Assembly (NCBI RefSeq): GCF_002994005.1 | Contig: NZ_POSN01000003.1 | Coordinates: 282,446-346,445, forward strand | Direction of reading: 5' to 3' | DNA from: Apilactobacillus quenuiae | GTDB lineage: Bacteria; Bacillota; Bacilli; Lactobacillales; Lactobacillaceae | Length of the DNA stretch: 64,000 bases | Shown here: positions 1 to 9,120 of the stretch, in pieces | How the letters are laid out: the number at the start of each line of letters is the position of its first letter | Numbering within the stretch: position 1 is the stretch's first letter | The notes under the pieces: generated by a model | The model's database searches: none | Told to the model about the DNA's origin: nothing | Seen by the model: the letters and a program-made list of their open reading frames with translations, nothing else | Position numbers and translations under genes: made by a program

Positions 1-1
1 G

Positions 2-2239
2 CGTATGGCACAAGACTTCAGTTATCGTTACCCATTAGTTAATGGACATGGTAACTTTGGTTCTGTCGATGGTGACGGAGCTGCCGCTATGCGTTATACC
101 GAAGCTAAATTAAGTAAGATTGGGATGGAAATGTTACGTGATATCAACAAAGATACAGTTGATTTCCAAGATAACTTTGATGGTAGTGAACGTGAACCAG
201 AAGTTCTACCTTCAAGATTCCCTAACTTATTAGTTAATGGTGCTTCAGGAATTGCGGTTGGAATGGCTACTAACATTCCACCACATAATTTAAATGAAGT
301 TATTTCAGCATTGCATATTTTAATGGAAAATCCAGATGCAACAACTGCTGAGTTAATGGAAGCATTACCTGGACCTGACTTTCCTACTGGTGGAGTTGTG
401 CTAGGTAAATCTGGTATCAGAAAGGCTTACGAGACTGGTAAAGGTAGCATTATTTTACGTGCTAAAACTGATATTGAAGAAAATAAAAACGGTAAACAAC
501 GTATTATCGCAACTGAAATTCCATACATGACAAATAAAGCAAAGTTAATTGAACGAATTGCTGATTTAGTTCGTGATAAACGAATTGATGGTATTTCAGA
601 TATTAACGATGAATCTGACCGTGAAGGTATGCGGATTGTCATCGATGTTAAACGTGATGCTTCAGCACAAGTTGTATTAAATAATTTATACAAAATGACC
701 TTAATGCAAACTAGCTTTAGCTTTAACATGCTAGCCATTGTTGATGGAACGCCAAGAATTCTAAGCTTAAAAGAAATTCTTCAATACTATCTAGAACATC
801 AAGTTAGTGTCATTAAACGTCGTACTGAATACGAATTAAAAAAGGCTGAAAACCGTGCACATATTTTAGCTGGTTTAATTACTGCTTTAGATAATATTGA
901 TCGTGTGATTACAATTATCCGTGAATCACAAACTTCAGCGGTTGCTAAGAAGCAATTGATGGATGAATTTGATTTATCAGATAAACAATCACAAGCTATC
1001 TTAGATATGCGTTTAGTTCGTTTAACTGGACTAGAACGTGACAAGATTGCTAGTGAACATGATGAATTATTAAAGAGCATTAGTCATTATAAAGAAATCC
1101 TTGCAAGCCGTGAAAAAATCAATGAAATTATTTATGAAGAATTAATGGAAATTCAACATAAATTTGGTGATGATCGTAAGACTGAATTACGTGTTGGTGA
1201 AGTTCTAAGCATTGAAGATGAAGATCTTATTGCTGAAGAAGACATTATGATTACCTTAACTCATAATGGATACATTAAACGTACTGCTACTTCAGAATTT
1301 AAGAGTCAAAATCGTGGTGGTCGTGGAGTTCAAGGAATGGGTGTTCATGATGATGACTTCATTGAACATTTAGTTTCAACAACGACCCATCACACACTAT
1401 TGTTCTTCACTAATCAAGGTAAGGTTTACCGTATGAAGGGTTATGAAATCCCAGAATATGGTCGTTCTGCTAAGGGTCTTCCAATCATTAACTTATTAGG
1501 AATTGAAAATGCTGAAAAAGTTCAAGCAGTTATTACTATTAGTGAAAATGAAAACTATGATGATAAAGACTTGTTCTTCACTACCCTTCAAGGAACTGTA
1601 AAACGTACTTCAGTTGATGAGTTCAAGAATATCCGTAGTAACGGGCTAAAAGCAATTCATCTAAAAGATAAAGATGAATTGATGCGCGTTTCTACCGTTA
1701 ATGAAAACCAAAACATTATTATTGGGACCCATTTAGGTTACTGTGTCAGCTTTAAAGTATCTGATGTTCGTTCAATGGGACGATCTGCGACTGGAGTTCG
1801 TGGAATTCGTTTAAGAGATAAAGATTATGTTGTTGGTGCTGATGTCTTAAATCCAGATGACAATGTCTTTGTTATTTCAGAAAAAGGATATGGGAAACAA
1901 ACTCCTGCTTCTGAATATCAAATCAAAGGCCGTGGTGGAAAAGGTATCAAGACCGTGAATGTAACGGAAAAGAATGGTCCATTATCTGGTTTAACAACCG
2001 TTAAAGGTGACGAAGATATTATGTTAGTTACTGACGAAGGTGTTATGATTAGATTCAATGTTGCTGATGTTTCACAAACTGGTCGTGCTACTTTAGGAGT
2101 TCATTTAATTAAAATTGATGAAAATTCAAGAGTATCAACAGTTGCTAAGGTTTCCAATGAAGCAGAAGAAGCAAATGATGAAAAAGATAAAAAAGATAAT
2201 GAATCATCAGGTTCTAAAGATGAAACTACAAAAGAATAA
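2..2239 (+). CDS. gyrA: DNA gyrase subunit A, 5' end missing
   Basis: Subunit A of the type II topoisomerase that introduces negative supercoils; it cuts and rejoins DNA as a GyrA2GyrB2 tetramer. The frame is open to the window edge and the first codons (R-MAQ) align with about residue 89 of E. coli GyrA, so roughly the first 90 residues, including the quinolone-resistance region, lie outside the window. The catalytic tyrosine is in [11 protein letters not shown] (codon at about 95-97). The C-terminal pinwheel domain carries the GyrA box as QNRGGRG near 1310-1330. The protein ends in a Glu/Asp/Lys-rich acidic tail. It is followed by a strong hairpin terminator. Identification is certain; only the true start is unseen. 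Confidence 0.97.
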   Translation, partial: RMAQDFSYRYPLVNGHGNFGSVDGDGAAAMRYTEAKLSKIGMEMLRDINKDTVDFQDNFDGSEREPEVLPSRFPNLLVNGASGIAVGMATNIPPHNLNEVISALHILMENPDATTAELMEALPGPDFPTGGVVLGKSGIRKAYETGKGSIILRAKTDIEENKNGKQRIIATEIPYMTNKAKLIERIADLVRDKRIDGISDINDESDREGMRIVIDVKRDASAQVVLNNLYKMTLMQTSFSFNMLAIVDGTPRILSLKEILQYYLEHQVSVIKRRTEYELKKAENRAHILAGLITALDNIDRVITIIRESQTSAVAKKQLMDEFDLSDKQSQAILDMRLVRLTGLERDKIASEHDELLKSISHYKEILASREKINEIIYEELMEIQHKFGDDRKTELRVGEVLSIEDEDLIAEEDIMITLTHNGYIKRTATSEFKSQNRGGRGVQGMGVHDDDFIEHLVSTTTHHTLLFFTNQGKVYRMKGYEIPEYGRSAKGLPIINLLGIENAEKVQAVITISENENYDDKDLFFTTLQGTVKRTSVDEFKNIRSNGLKAIHLKDKDELMRVSTVNENQNIIIGTHLGYCVSFKVSDVRSMGRSATGVRGIRLRDKDYVVGADVLNPDDNVFVISEKGYGKQTPASEYQIKGRGGKGIKTVNVTEKNGPLSGLTTVKGDEDIMLVTDEGVMIRFNVADVSQTGRATLGVHLIKIDENSRVSTVAKVSNEAEEANDEKDKKDNESSGSKDETTKE

Positions 2240-2250
2240 TTAAACAAAAA

Positions 2251-2290
2251 AATAAGCTAGTGATTTTATTAAATCACTAGCTTATTTTTT
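2251..2290 (+). terminator. Terminator of gyrA, bidirectional
   Basis: Perfect 16-bp stem (2251-2266 with 2271-2286) around a TATT loop, followed by T residues on the plus strand and preceded by A residues, so it can stop both gyrA and the converging gene ending at 2289. Confidence 0.9.
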
Positions 2291-2921
2291 AATAGATTCT
2301 GTAATGTTTTTTAGCATTATTAACATTACGGTAATACCAAGTAGTCATAGTAGTTTTCTTTGGTAAAGTTAAACGTCGTTTTGTATTTTTATTAGGAATA
2401 GCATCACTTAGACTTAAGCGATTATGCTTAACTGATAAGTACCATAAACCGTATTCTCGACCTTCATATATTGGTAGCACTTTAATATTTTTATATTTAT
2501 TACCAATCAATACCTTAGCGTGAATCATTTTCTTATTGATTCTTAGACCAAAATTGTAATCATCAGTTTTATGGTTCAATTTTAAGTATTTTAAAGAGTG
2601 TTCAGTATTATAAACATCACCTAAAGTAATTCGTTTAATTATGTGATTATTTATTACAGATTTTAAAATAATAAAAGGGACATGTTTTGAGTTAGCGGCT
2701 CCATGATCATCTTTTTCAGCGTTATACCAGTTACCCCAAAATTGTTTAGGCATTTTGTTTTCCTTATTGAAACCTAATTTTCTTAACTGCCTTTCATTGT
2801 AGTAGGTGGCTGGAATGCTGGCATTAACATTAATATTATTTATTCCGTAACCACAAAAAACAATTATGACAAGACCTAAAAATAAACTCAATAACTTGAA
2901 AATATTATTTTTAATATACAT
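2289..2921 (-). CDS. Secreted or membrane-anchored protein of unknown function
   Basis: A 210-residue protein with a hydrophobic N-terminus (about residues 9-28) that can act as a signal peptide or signal anchor; the rest is basic and hydrophilic. The stretch PKQFWGNWYNAEK (about residues 58-70) resembles a recurring segment of small lactobacillar extracellular proteins, which is recollection and not a search result. The start has an AGAGGT SD eight bases upstream. It ends inside the gyrA terminator and sits next to another secreted protein, the NlpC/P60 hydrolase upstream on the same strand. No catalytic motif recognised. Confidence 0.6.
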   Translation of the reverse strand: MYIKNNIFKLLSLFLGLVIIVFCGYGINNINVNASIPATYYNERQLRKLGFNKENKMPKQFWGNWYNAEKDDHGAANSKHVPFIILKSVINNHIIKRITLGDVYNTEHSLKYLKLNHKTDDYNFGLRINKKMIHAKVLIGNKYKNIKVLPIYEGREYGLWYLSVKHNRLSLSDAIPNKNTKRRLTLPKKTTMTTWYYRNVNNAKKHYRIY

Positions 2922-3004
2922 ATATAAAGACCTCTTATATATTCAATTCTAAGATTGCTTGATTATAGTTTCAAATAAAAAGGTAGACATAAATGTAAAT
3001 AAAA

Positions 3005-3034
3005 AAGACATAGCTATTAACTATGTCTTAAAAT
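3005..3034 (-). terminator. Terminator of the NlpC/P60 gene
   Basis: Stem 3005-3013 with 3021-3029 (AAGACATAG / CTATGTCTT) followed on the minus strand by a T-run below 3005. It ends the hydrolase transcript. Confidence 0.8.
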
Positions 3035-3036
3035 TA

Positions 3037-3894
3037 TTATTTTTCAATCCATGGACGAGCTACATATCCAGTGTGAGTGGATCTAGCATAAATACTTGAT
3101 ACTTGAACTCTTGGAGGCCAACTTTCAATGATTCTATCTTTACCTAAATATAATGCAACATGCCAAATGGTCTTAGTACCTGGTTCATAATAAAAGATTA
3201 AGTCACCACGTTTGCGTTGACCGAATGGTACAAATTTAAATTTGTTGGTTGCCCATAGTTTACGTGAGTTCCATTCATTACCAGGGTGGGCATGTTGAAT
3301 AGCACTAACTGGTTTAGGATTAATTCCACCAGCGTATAAGGCTTGTACAACCAATCCAGAACAATCATTTCCATAATTAGGACTTGAAGATGCTCCATAA
3401 ATATATGGCTTACCTAAATACTTATATGCTTGTTTGATAGCAGCATTAATATGTGCTTCTCTACCTTGAGTAATTTTTGCACCTAAAGGAGCTACATATT
3501 TATCAATACTGTAAAATTGCCATCTTGGGAAACCTAATTTAACCCATGTGTTTACATCGACATCACCAGTAACCTTTAGGTGGTGTTTCTTTTGAAAATT
3601 CATAACAGCATTTTTGGTTGCGTAGTTATATTCATAATGTCCAGTTCCAATAGGACCCATATTAATACCTAATCTACGCATTATTTTGACTGTTTTGATA
3701 CCTTCATAACCAACTTTTACTGTATAGCCAACTTTTCCAACCGGTTTGATTTGTTTGTCAGAAATTTGATAATAGCGTTTTGGATTTTGATAAATGTTTT
3801 CTTTGGCATGAATTGTATGTACGGATATTCCCCCGAATGACATAATTAAAAGTAATGTTGCAAATGGAAGCATCCATTTTTTTAATTTTGACAT
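3037..3894 (-). CDS. Secreted peptidoglycan hydrolase, PG_binding_1 plus NlpC/P60
   Basis: Predicted D,L-endopeptidase acting on cell-wall peptides outside the cell. Signal peptide at about 1-30 (ends HTIHA). A PG_binding_1-type wall-binding region lies at about 52-125 (NAVMNFQKKHHLKVTGDVD). The NlpC/P60 domain at about 145-285 has the catalytic Cys178 in NDCSG and His245 in IWHVALYLG; the third polar residue is not assigned. Length 285 fits the family. A GAAGGA SD precedes the ATG. It diverges from the C39-like peptidase gene at 3997, so the two secreted enzymes share a promoter region. Family assignment is firm; bond specificity is inferred. Confidence 0.9.
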   Translation of the reverse strand: MSKLKKWMLPFATLLLIMSFGGISVHTIHAKENIYQNPKRYYQISDKQIKPVGKVGYTVKVGYEGIKTVKIMRRLGINMGPIGTGHYEYNYATKNAVMNFQKKHHLKVTGDVDVNTWVKLGFPRWQFYSIDKYVAPLGAKITQGREAHINAAIKQAYKYLGKPYIYGASSSPNYGNDCSGLVVQALYAGGINPKPVSAIQHAHPGNEWNSRKLWATNKFKFVPFGQRKRGDLIFYYEPGTKTIWHVALYLGKDRIIESWPPRVQVSSIYARSTHTGYVARPWIEK

Positions 3895-3996
3895 AAATTT
3901 TCCTTCTTTCTTAAAATAACATTAAATTACAATTATATTTTAACACTTTTTTAGTGTTATAATTATAAATAAATATTTTAATAAGGAAGAATAAAT

Positions 3997-5001
3997 ATGA
4001 AAAATAAAATTCATTTTGGCTTTTTGGTAGTTGTTCCTATACTACTAATTCTTATATTTTTGCAATCACCAAATGTTAGTGCGGATGATGTAAACACTAG
4101 TTCTAGTGTTAATAATTCAGAAAGTGCTGTCTCAGCAGAATCTAATAATAATTCTAATTCAGTTGCTGATAATAACAGTAATCAGCCTAATAATGATGAC
4201 CAATCGAACAAAAATGATTCTAATAATCAAAATCATGCCCAAAAGGTTAAAAAACATAAATACTTTAGAGCTTTTTCAAAACAATCCACTAATTTTAATA
4301 CTGTTGTTAGAAAGAATCGTAGCCTTTATAAAAATGGTGCTTATAACACCAATCAAAATAACATTAAAAGCTATCATAATAGTAAAATTTTAATCAATAA
4401 ATGGGTTCATGTAACTCAATTTGAAAATACACAATTAGGAAAATATGCTCATATTATACATAATGGTAAAGATGAGGGCTGGATTAATAATTCTGCTTTA
4501 GATTATTCATCATTTAAATTGAATAATGTTCCTTTAATTCATCAACGCCCACAATTGCCAACCGGTTGTGAAATTACAGCAGTTACAATGATGATCAATT
4601 ATGCTACTGGTAAAAAATATACTAAAACCTATATGGCCAATCAGATGCCACGTAGTACTAATCCAAATAAAGGATTTGTAGGTAGTCCTTATTCAAAAAA
4701 AGGTTGGTATGTTTATCCACCAGCATTGATGAAACTAGTTCATAAGTATGTTGGTTCTAGTATTAATTTAACAGGTAAAAGTACAGGATATTTAAAATTA
4801 TATTTAAAAAATCATCAGCATCCAATTGTAATTTGGGTGGCAAACGTAGACGGTTTCCCTAATCATGCAATAACGATTACAGGTTTTACCAAAAATAAAT
4901 TGTTTTATAATGATCCATGGACTGGCAAAAAAACAAATATGGATATTAATAAAATAAACATTCATCGTAGCCATGATGATAAAAGAGCTATTAGTTATTA
5001 A
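3997..5001 (+). CDS. Secreted C39-like (Peptidase_C39_2) cysteine peptidase
   Basis: A 334-residue exported protein. Signal peptide about 1-29 (ends NVSA), then an Asn/Ser-rich low-complexity linker to about 85, an SH3-like segment at about 93-172 (YAHIIHNGKDEGWINNSAL), and a C39_2-type papain-like domain at about 176-334. The likely catalytic residues are Cys191 in PTGCEITAV, His290 in NHAITITGF and Asp306 in YNDPW. SH3-like and C39_2 domains together suggest a wall-associated enzyme; the substrate is not known. It shares the segment NPN-G-(F/Y)-GSPY with the second C39-like protein at 34082. It ends at a strong terminator shared with the converging MerR gene. Confidence 0.8.
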   Translation: MKNKIHFGFLVVVPILLILIFLQSPNVSADDVNTSSSVNNSESAVSAESNNNSNSVADNNSNQPNNDDQSNKNDSNNQNHAQKVKKHKYFRAFSKQSTNFNTVVRKNRSLYKNGAYNTNQNNIKSYHNSKILINKWVHVTQFENTQLGKYAHIIHNGKDEGWINNSALDYSSFKLNNVPLIHQRPQLPTGCEITAVTMMINYATGKKYTKTYMANQMPRSTNPNKGFVGSPYSKKGWYVYPPALMKLVHKYVGSSINLTGKSTGYLKLYLKNHQHPIVIWVANVDGFPNHAITITGFTKNKLFYNDPWTGKKTNMDINKINIHRSHDDKRAISY

Positions 5002-5039
5002 AAAAGCACTTCTCAGTAGATAATTGGGAAGTGCTTTTT
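5001..5039 (+). terminator. Bidirectional terminator
   Basis: Stem AAAAAGCACTTC (5001-5012) with GAAGTGCTTTTT (5028-5039). The stop codon of the C39-like gene overlaps its first bases and the MerR gene stop lies at its far edge. Confidence 0.88.
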
Positions 5040-5427
5040 ACCATCTTTTCGGATTTAATATATCATTATTACCATTTTTCATACTTTCTTCATAAAGATG
5101 TTCTTTTTTTGATAAATATTTTACTCTTTTTTGTGCTTCCAATAATTGATTGTGCGCATTTTGATTTAATTTTTTAATAATCTGACGTCTTTCTGGAATT
5201 GTGATTGATCCTTCTAAACATAATGTTACATATCTTTTTAATTCATCAATCGACATGCCAGCTTCACGCATCCTTTTATCACCAACTAACCAATTAATAG
5301 ATTCTTTACTAAAAATTCTATGATTATTTTTATCTCTTTTGACATTGGGTACTAAACCATGATCAGAATAGTATCTAATCGTGTTTTCATTTAAGCCAAC
5401 AGCTTTGGCAATCTCTTTAATTTCCAT
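5038..5427 (-). CDS. MerR-family transcriptional regulator
   Basis: A 129-residue regulator. Winged helix-turn-helix at about 1-70 (MEIKEIAKAVGLNENTIRYY, then GLVPNVKRDKNNHRIFS), followed by a coiled-coil helix at about 78-115. It lacks the Cys/His metal sites of MerR or ZntR, which fits the small aldehyde/redox-responsive AdhR-like group; the inducer is unknown. It diverges from an aldo-keto reductase, and the intergenic region has a MerR-type promoter with a 19-bp spacer and a perfect dyad pointing at that gene, so this regulator very probably controls it. SD is AAGGAG. Confidence 0.9.
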   Translation of the reverse strand: MEIKEIAKAVGLNENTIRYYSDHGLVPNVKRDKNNHRIFSKESINWLVGDKRMREAGMSIDELKRYVTLCLEGSITIPERRQIIKKLNQNAHNQLLEAQKRVKYLSKKEHLYEESMKNGNNDILNPKRW

Positions 5428-5442
5428 ATTGAGTCTCCTTAC

Positions 5443-5473
5443 TTGCCTTCATGTTACATGAAGGTGATATGAT
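5443..5473 (+). promoter_or_regulatory. MerR-type promoter with operator dyad
   Basis: A -35 element TTGCCT (5443-5448) and -10 element TATGAT (5468-5473) are separated by 19 bp instead of 17. The perfect inverted repeat CCTTCATG / CATGAAGG (5446-5453 and 5457-5464) fills the spacer. Overlong spacer plus internal dyad is the hallmark of promoters that MerR proteins activate by DNA distortion. It faces the aldo-keto reductase gene. Confidence 0.85.
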
Positions 5474-5502
5474 ATTAAAACATTAATTAGGAGGTAATTT
5501 CA

Positions 5503-6357
5503 ATGGTACAAGTTCCAAACGTAAAATTAAATAATGATGTTTTAATGCCCCAAGAGGGCTTTGGTGTTTACCAAGTTCCTGATTATGAACAATGTAAACA
5601 AGCCGTTAAAGATGCTTTATCAGTAGGCTATCGTGCAATTGATACCGCTCAAGGTTATAAAAATGAAGGTGCAGTCGGTGATGCAATTGCTGAAAGTGGT
5701 ATCGCTAGAAAAGATATCTTTATTACTACAAAGGTATGGATTAGTAATTTTGGCTACGAAAGAACTTTAGCTTCAGTAAATGAGTCGTTAAAGAAATTAA
5801 AAACAGACTATCTGGATTTAGTTTTAATTCACCAACCAGTTGCCGATTATTACAGTGCTTACCATGCTTTAGAAAAATTATATAATGATGGTAAAATTAG
5901 AGCTATTGGGGTATCTAATCTAGATCCTGCTAAATATGTTGATTTTATTATGAATAATGAAGTTAAACCAGCAGTGAACCAAGTTGAAACCCATGTTTTC
6001 AATCAACAAAAAGCTTTAAGAAAATACATGCATGAAAATGATACCCAAATCGAGTCATGGGCTCCATTTGCGGAAGGAAAAAATGATTTCTTCAATAATG
6101 AGACATTAACTTCAATTGGTGATAAATATAATAAATCCGCTGCTCAAGTAGCTTTAAGATTTTTGGCGCAAAGTGGAGTTGTAATAATCCCTAAATCTAC
6201 GCATATTGAACGTATGAAAGAAAATATTGATATTTGGGACTTTGAATTAACTGCTGATGAAATGAAAAAAATCAGCAATTTGGATTTAGATAAGAGTCTA
6301 TTCTTAGATCATTCCAATCCTGAAACGATTAAATGGCTAAATCAATTAAAAATATAA
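5503..6357 (+). CDS. Aldo/keto reductase
   Basis: NAD(P)H-dependent cytoplasmic reductase of aldehydes or ketones, 284 residues, a TIM-barrel of the AKR superfamily. The catalytic tetrad is visible: Asp47 and Tyr52 in AIDTAQGYKNE, Lys77 in TTKVW and His110 in LVLIHQP. The cofactor-binding segment IPKSTHIERMKEN lies near the C-terminus. It is most like the 2,5-diketogluconate reductase or methylglyoxal reductase group. Divergent from, and probably activated by, the MerR regulator at 5038, which suggests a role in reactive aldehyde stress. SD is GGAGG. A terminator follows directly. Confidence 0.93.
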   Translation: MVQVPNVKLNNDVLMPQEGFGVYQVPDYEQCKQAVKDALSVGYRAIDTAQGYKNEGAVGDAIAESGIARKDIFITTKVWISNFGYERTLASVNESLKKLKTDYLDLVLIHQPVADYYSAYHALEKLYNDGKIRAIGVSNLDPAKYVDFIMNNEVKPAVNQVETHVFNQQKALRKYMHENDTQIESWAPFAEGKNDFFNNETLTSIGDKYNKSAAQVALRFLAQSGVVIIPKSTHIERMKENIDIWDFELTADEMKKISNLDLDKSLFLDHSNPETIKWLNQLKI

Positions 6358-6361
6358 TAAG

Positions 6362-6397
6362 AAATACGGAATCTATTATGATTCCGTATTTTTTTTA
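6362..6397 (+). terminator. Terminator of the aldo/keto reductase gene
   Basis: Stem AAATACGGAATC (6362-6373) with GATTCCGTATTT (6380-6391), then a T-run. Confidence 0.9.
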
Positions 6398-6448
6398 ATT
6401 TATATTAGTTTTATAATAGATATAAATATATTTTAAAGGAATAAAATA

Positions 6449-7498
6449 ATGCATAATTTTAAACAAAAAATTTTGATACCATGTTTTATATTAATAATGT
6501 TTTTACTAGCGTTTTCTATTAGTACTAATGCTAAAGTAAAAGTTTATAATCAACATGGTGTAGCACTTAAAAAGTTTAGGGTTTCTAAATTTAAATATGT
6601 ACATAATCATAACTATACTCGAAAAGATTACCATAAACATTATCATCGAGGTTATCGTCATACTCATAATCATATTAAATCTTATGGGGGTAACTATCGA
6701 ACATATGCAAAAACACTATTCTTTTTAACTAGCGCTAGAAGAGATTCTAAACATCGTCGTTGGAACCCACAAAGCTTAGTAATTACACCTAGTGGTAAAT
6801 TTGCTTTTGTGATGTATCCAAGAGAAGTTGTTAGATATGATCTATTTAAGTTAAATAAGATGGGCGTTAATTATAAACATCCTGTTTTAACTAAAAAACA
6901 AATTCATGCTGCGGTTAAATTTGGCCCCATTATTCAAAATGGCCATGGTCAATCCCTTAGCTACAATTATAAAACTCATCGTCTATGGTTTATTAACATG
7001 GGGATTATGAATAAGCATGCTAAGTTGGAAGAATTAAGTATGAAAACTTTAAAGCCAGTGCAAATTATTAAATTTCATTATAGTTCAGATTATTCATTAA
7101 GTAATGAACTTGCTTTTGATAAACATGGTAACTTGTATACTTATACTAGAACCAGTGGGAACGGTGCAATTAAAAATGGCACATTAAGAATTAGCAAGGG
7201 ATATATATCCCATCATAAAGTTCATTTTAAAATGATTATGCAGGGCATTCGTCATGCGCCTGGATATTTAACCCAGTCTTTATCATATAATCCTAAAAAT
7301 AATCGTTTGTATTTTGTTTCTGACGGTGGAATTTTGTCGGCGCCGGTTAATAAGCTAGGCCATCTTAAAAATCATGATATTCGTGATACTAAATTTCTAA
7401 CTCGTCGGGAATTCGAAGGCTTGGCATTTACTAGAACGGGTAGAGGTTATTTACTATTAAATAGATCACCTGAAATTATGAGTTTTAATCATTTTTAA
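6449..7498 (+). CDS. Secreted His-rich beta-propeller-like protein, paralogue 1
   Basis: A 349-residue exported protein of no function known to me. Signal peptide about 1-28 (ends STNA). A strongly His-rich segment follows at about 50-75 (HNHNY, HKHYHRGYRHTHNH), able in principle to bind metal. The rest holds repeating motifs of the type NPQSLVITPSGKFAFVMY, GHGQSLSYN, LSNELAFDKHGNLYTY and QSLSYNPKNNRLYFVSD, which look like beta-propeller blades of the SMP-30/NHL kind. Its neighbour at 7499 is a clear tandem duplicate. SD is AAAGGA. It could be a surface sugar- or metal-binding protein; that is guesswork. Confidence 0.75.
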   Translation: MHNFKQKILIPCFILIMFLLAFSISTNAKVKVYNQHGVALKKFRVSKFKYVHNHNYTRKDYHKHYHRGYRHTHNHIKSYGGNYRTYAKTLFFLTSARRDSKHRRWNPQSLVITPSGKFAFVMYPREVVRYDLFKLNKMGVNYKHPVLTKKQIHAAVKFGPIIQNGHGQSLSYNYKTHRLWFINMGIMNKHAKLEELSMKTLKPVQIIKFHYSSDYSLSNELAFDKHGNLYTYTRTSGNGAIKNGTLRISKGYISHHKVHFKMIMQGIRHAPGYLTQSLSYNPKNNRLYFVSDGGILSAPVNKLGHLKNHDIRDTKFLTRREFEGLAFTRTGRGYLLLNRSPEIMSFNHF

Positions 7499-8614
7499 AT
7501 GAATGGGAGAAAATTAATTATTAATCATAAACGCGTTATCTTTGTTGCTTTTCTTTGCTTACTAGCTTTTGGAAGTATAGACATTAACGCTAAAGTAAAA
7601 GAATATCATCAAAAGTCTGTAGCCGTGAAAAGTGGCAAAGCTGTTAATTTTGTTAAAAATAGAAGTTATTTTCATTTGCATAAATATAATTATGGACATA
7701 GTCACGGTTACTATTCTTCAAAAACTTATCAAAAATATCCACAAAAGTTATTATTTAAATCAGGAAATTTTAAACAAAATGGTAAAACCGATTTTTATTT
7801 GCCAGTATCTAGACGTAAAAGTGCTGATATGGGTAATCCACAAAGTATCACTAAGAGTCCTGATGGTCATTTTGCTTTTATTATGTATTCTAATAAGGTA
7901 CATGGTAAAAATAATGGTACTAGTAATATTGTAAGATACGATTTATGGAAACTATATAAACTTAAATTAAACATGAATAACATGGATGCAATTCGTCGTG
8001 GAATTAAGCATAATCCAAAAATTAGAGCAGCAATCAAATTTGGTCCCAAAATTAATGTTGGGCATGGTCAATCGCTAGCTTACAATCCTAAAAATAATAC
8101 ACTTTGGTATATTTTGATGGGAGTGAATGGACATAAAGCAACCTTAGTAAGGGCTAGTTTAAAAACTTTCTCACCAATTAAGAAAATTCATTTTAAATTT
8201 AGCTCTAGTTATAATCTTAGTAACGAATTAACTTTTGATAAACATGGTAATATGTATACTTACATTAAATATTTACCCAATAAAAGATCAGCTGGTAGAA
8301 TTGTTATTTTTAAGGGGAAAATTTTGGGTAATAGAGTTCATTTTAATGTTATTAAACAAGGAATTTTAAATGGACCTGGTTTTCATACCCAGGGATTGGG
8401 CTATAATCCTAAAAGTAATCGATTATATTTTGTTTCTGATGGAATAATATCATCAATTCCAATTAAAAAATTAGGTCGATTGAAACCTAATGATGTTCAT
8501 ACTACTTGTTTTAAAACTAAGCGTGAATTTGAAGGTATTGCTTTTTCCAAAAATGGAACTGGTCATATTTTAATGAATCGAGGACCTGAATTATCCAAAA
8601 TTATTAATTTTTAA
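7499..8614 (+). CDS. Secreted His-containing beta-propeller-like protein, paralogue 2
   Basis: A 371-residue paralogue of the preceding protein with the same signal peptide ending (DINA followed by KVKEYHQ), the same motifs (NPQSITKSPDGHFAFIMY, GHGQSLAYNPKNNTLWY, LSNELTFDKHGNMYTY, GLGYNPKSNRLYFVSDG, REFEGIAFSKNGTGH) and a milder His cluster at about 57-73 (FHLHKYNYGHSHGYY). Its ATG directly follows the TAA of paralogue 1 with no SD in front, so translation probably depends on re-initiation after the upstream gene. The pair forms one transcript. Function unknown. Confidence 0.72.
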   Translation: MNGRKLIINHKRVIFVAFLCLLAFGSIDINAKVKEYHQKSVAVKSGKAVNFVKNRSYFHLHKYNYGHSHGYYSSKTYQKYPQKLLFKSGNFKQNGKTDFYLPVSRRKSADMGNPQSITKSPDGHFAFIMYSNKVHGKNNGTSNIVRYDLWKLYKLKLNMNNMDAIRRGIKHNPKIRAAIKFGPKINVGHGQSLAYNPKNNTLWYILMGVNGHKATLVRASLKTFSPIKKIHFKFSSSYNLSNELTFDKHGNMYTYIKYLPNKRSAGRIVIFKGKILGNRVHFNVIKQGILNGPGFHTQGLGYNPKSNRLYFVSDGIISSIPIKKLGRLKPNDVHTTCFKTKREFEGIAFSKNGTGHILMNRGPELSKIINF

Positions 8615-8673
8615 AATAAATGCTTTTTATTGCCGTATCTATATATGTATCGTAAACAATTTCCCGTATTGTA

Positions 8674-8702
8674 TTGAATAAAATGATTTTTGATGGTAAA
8701 CT
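8674..8702 (+). promoter_or_regulatory. Promoter of rpsF-ssb-rpsR
   Basis: TTGAAT (8674-8679), 17-bp spacer, TAAACT (8697-8702), with an extended-10 TG at 8694-8695. Predicted transcription begins near 8709. Confidence 0.75.
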
Positions 8703-8708
8703 AATTGA

Positions 8709-8785
8709 ACGTGAGTATTAGTTATAAAACTTATACTCCTTACTCTCAATTATGAGGGTCTAAAGTCCACAAGGAGGTGTAATTC
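8709..8785 (+). promoter_or_regulatory. Structured leader of rpsF, possible ribosomal-protein leader
   Basis: The leader of about 75 nt can form two hairpins before the AAGGAGGTG SD: GAGTAT..AGTT / AACT..ATACTC, then ACTCTCA / TGAGGGT. Autoregulatory S6:S18 leaders are known upstream of rpsF in many bacteria, but I do not see their conserved CCG element here, so a regulatory role is only possible. Confidence 0.4.
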
Positions 8786-9076
8786 ATGGAAGAACATAAA
8801 TATGAAATTACTTACATTATTCGTCCAGATTTAGAAGAAGGCGCTAAAAATGATTTAGTTGCTAGATTCGACAAGGTTTTAACTGACAATGGTGCTAAGC
8901 TAATTGACTCAAAAGACTGGTCAAAACGCCGTTTCGCATTTGAAATTGGTGGTTATAACGAAGGTGTATACCACGTTATTAACTTAACTACTGCTGAAAA
9001 AACAGCATTAGACGAATTTGATCGTCAATCAAAATACAGTGACGACATTTTACGTCACATGATCGTAAGAAGATAA
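8786..9076 (+). CDS. rpsF: 30S ribosomal protein S6
   Basis: A 96-residue protein of the ribosome platform that pairs with S18. It matches S6 throughout ([44 protein letters not shown]), with usual length. First gene of the conserved rpsF-ssb-rpsR operon, transcribed from the extended-10 promoter at 8674. The SD is a near-perfect AAGGAGGTG. Confidence 0.97.
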   Translation: MEEHKYEITYIIRPDLEEGAKNDLVARFDKVLTDNGAKLIDSKDWSKRRFAFEIGGYNEGVYHVINLTTAEKTALDEFDRQSKYSDDILRHMIVRR

Positions 9077-9120
9077 TTTAAAAATTTATTGTTTTTTAAA
9101 AAGAGAGGAGTACTTTCAGC

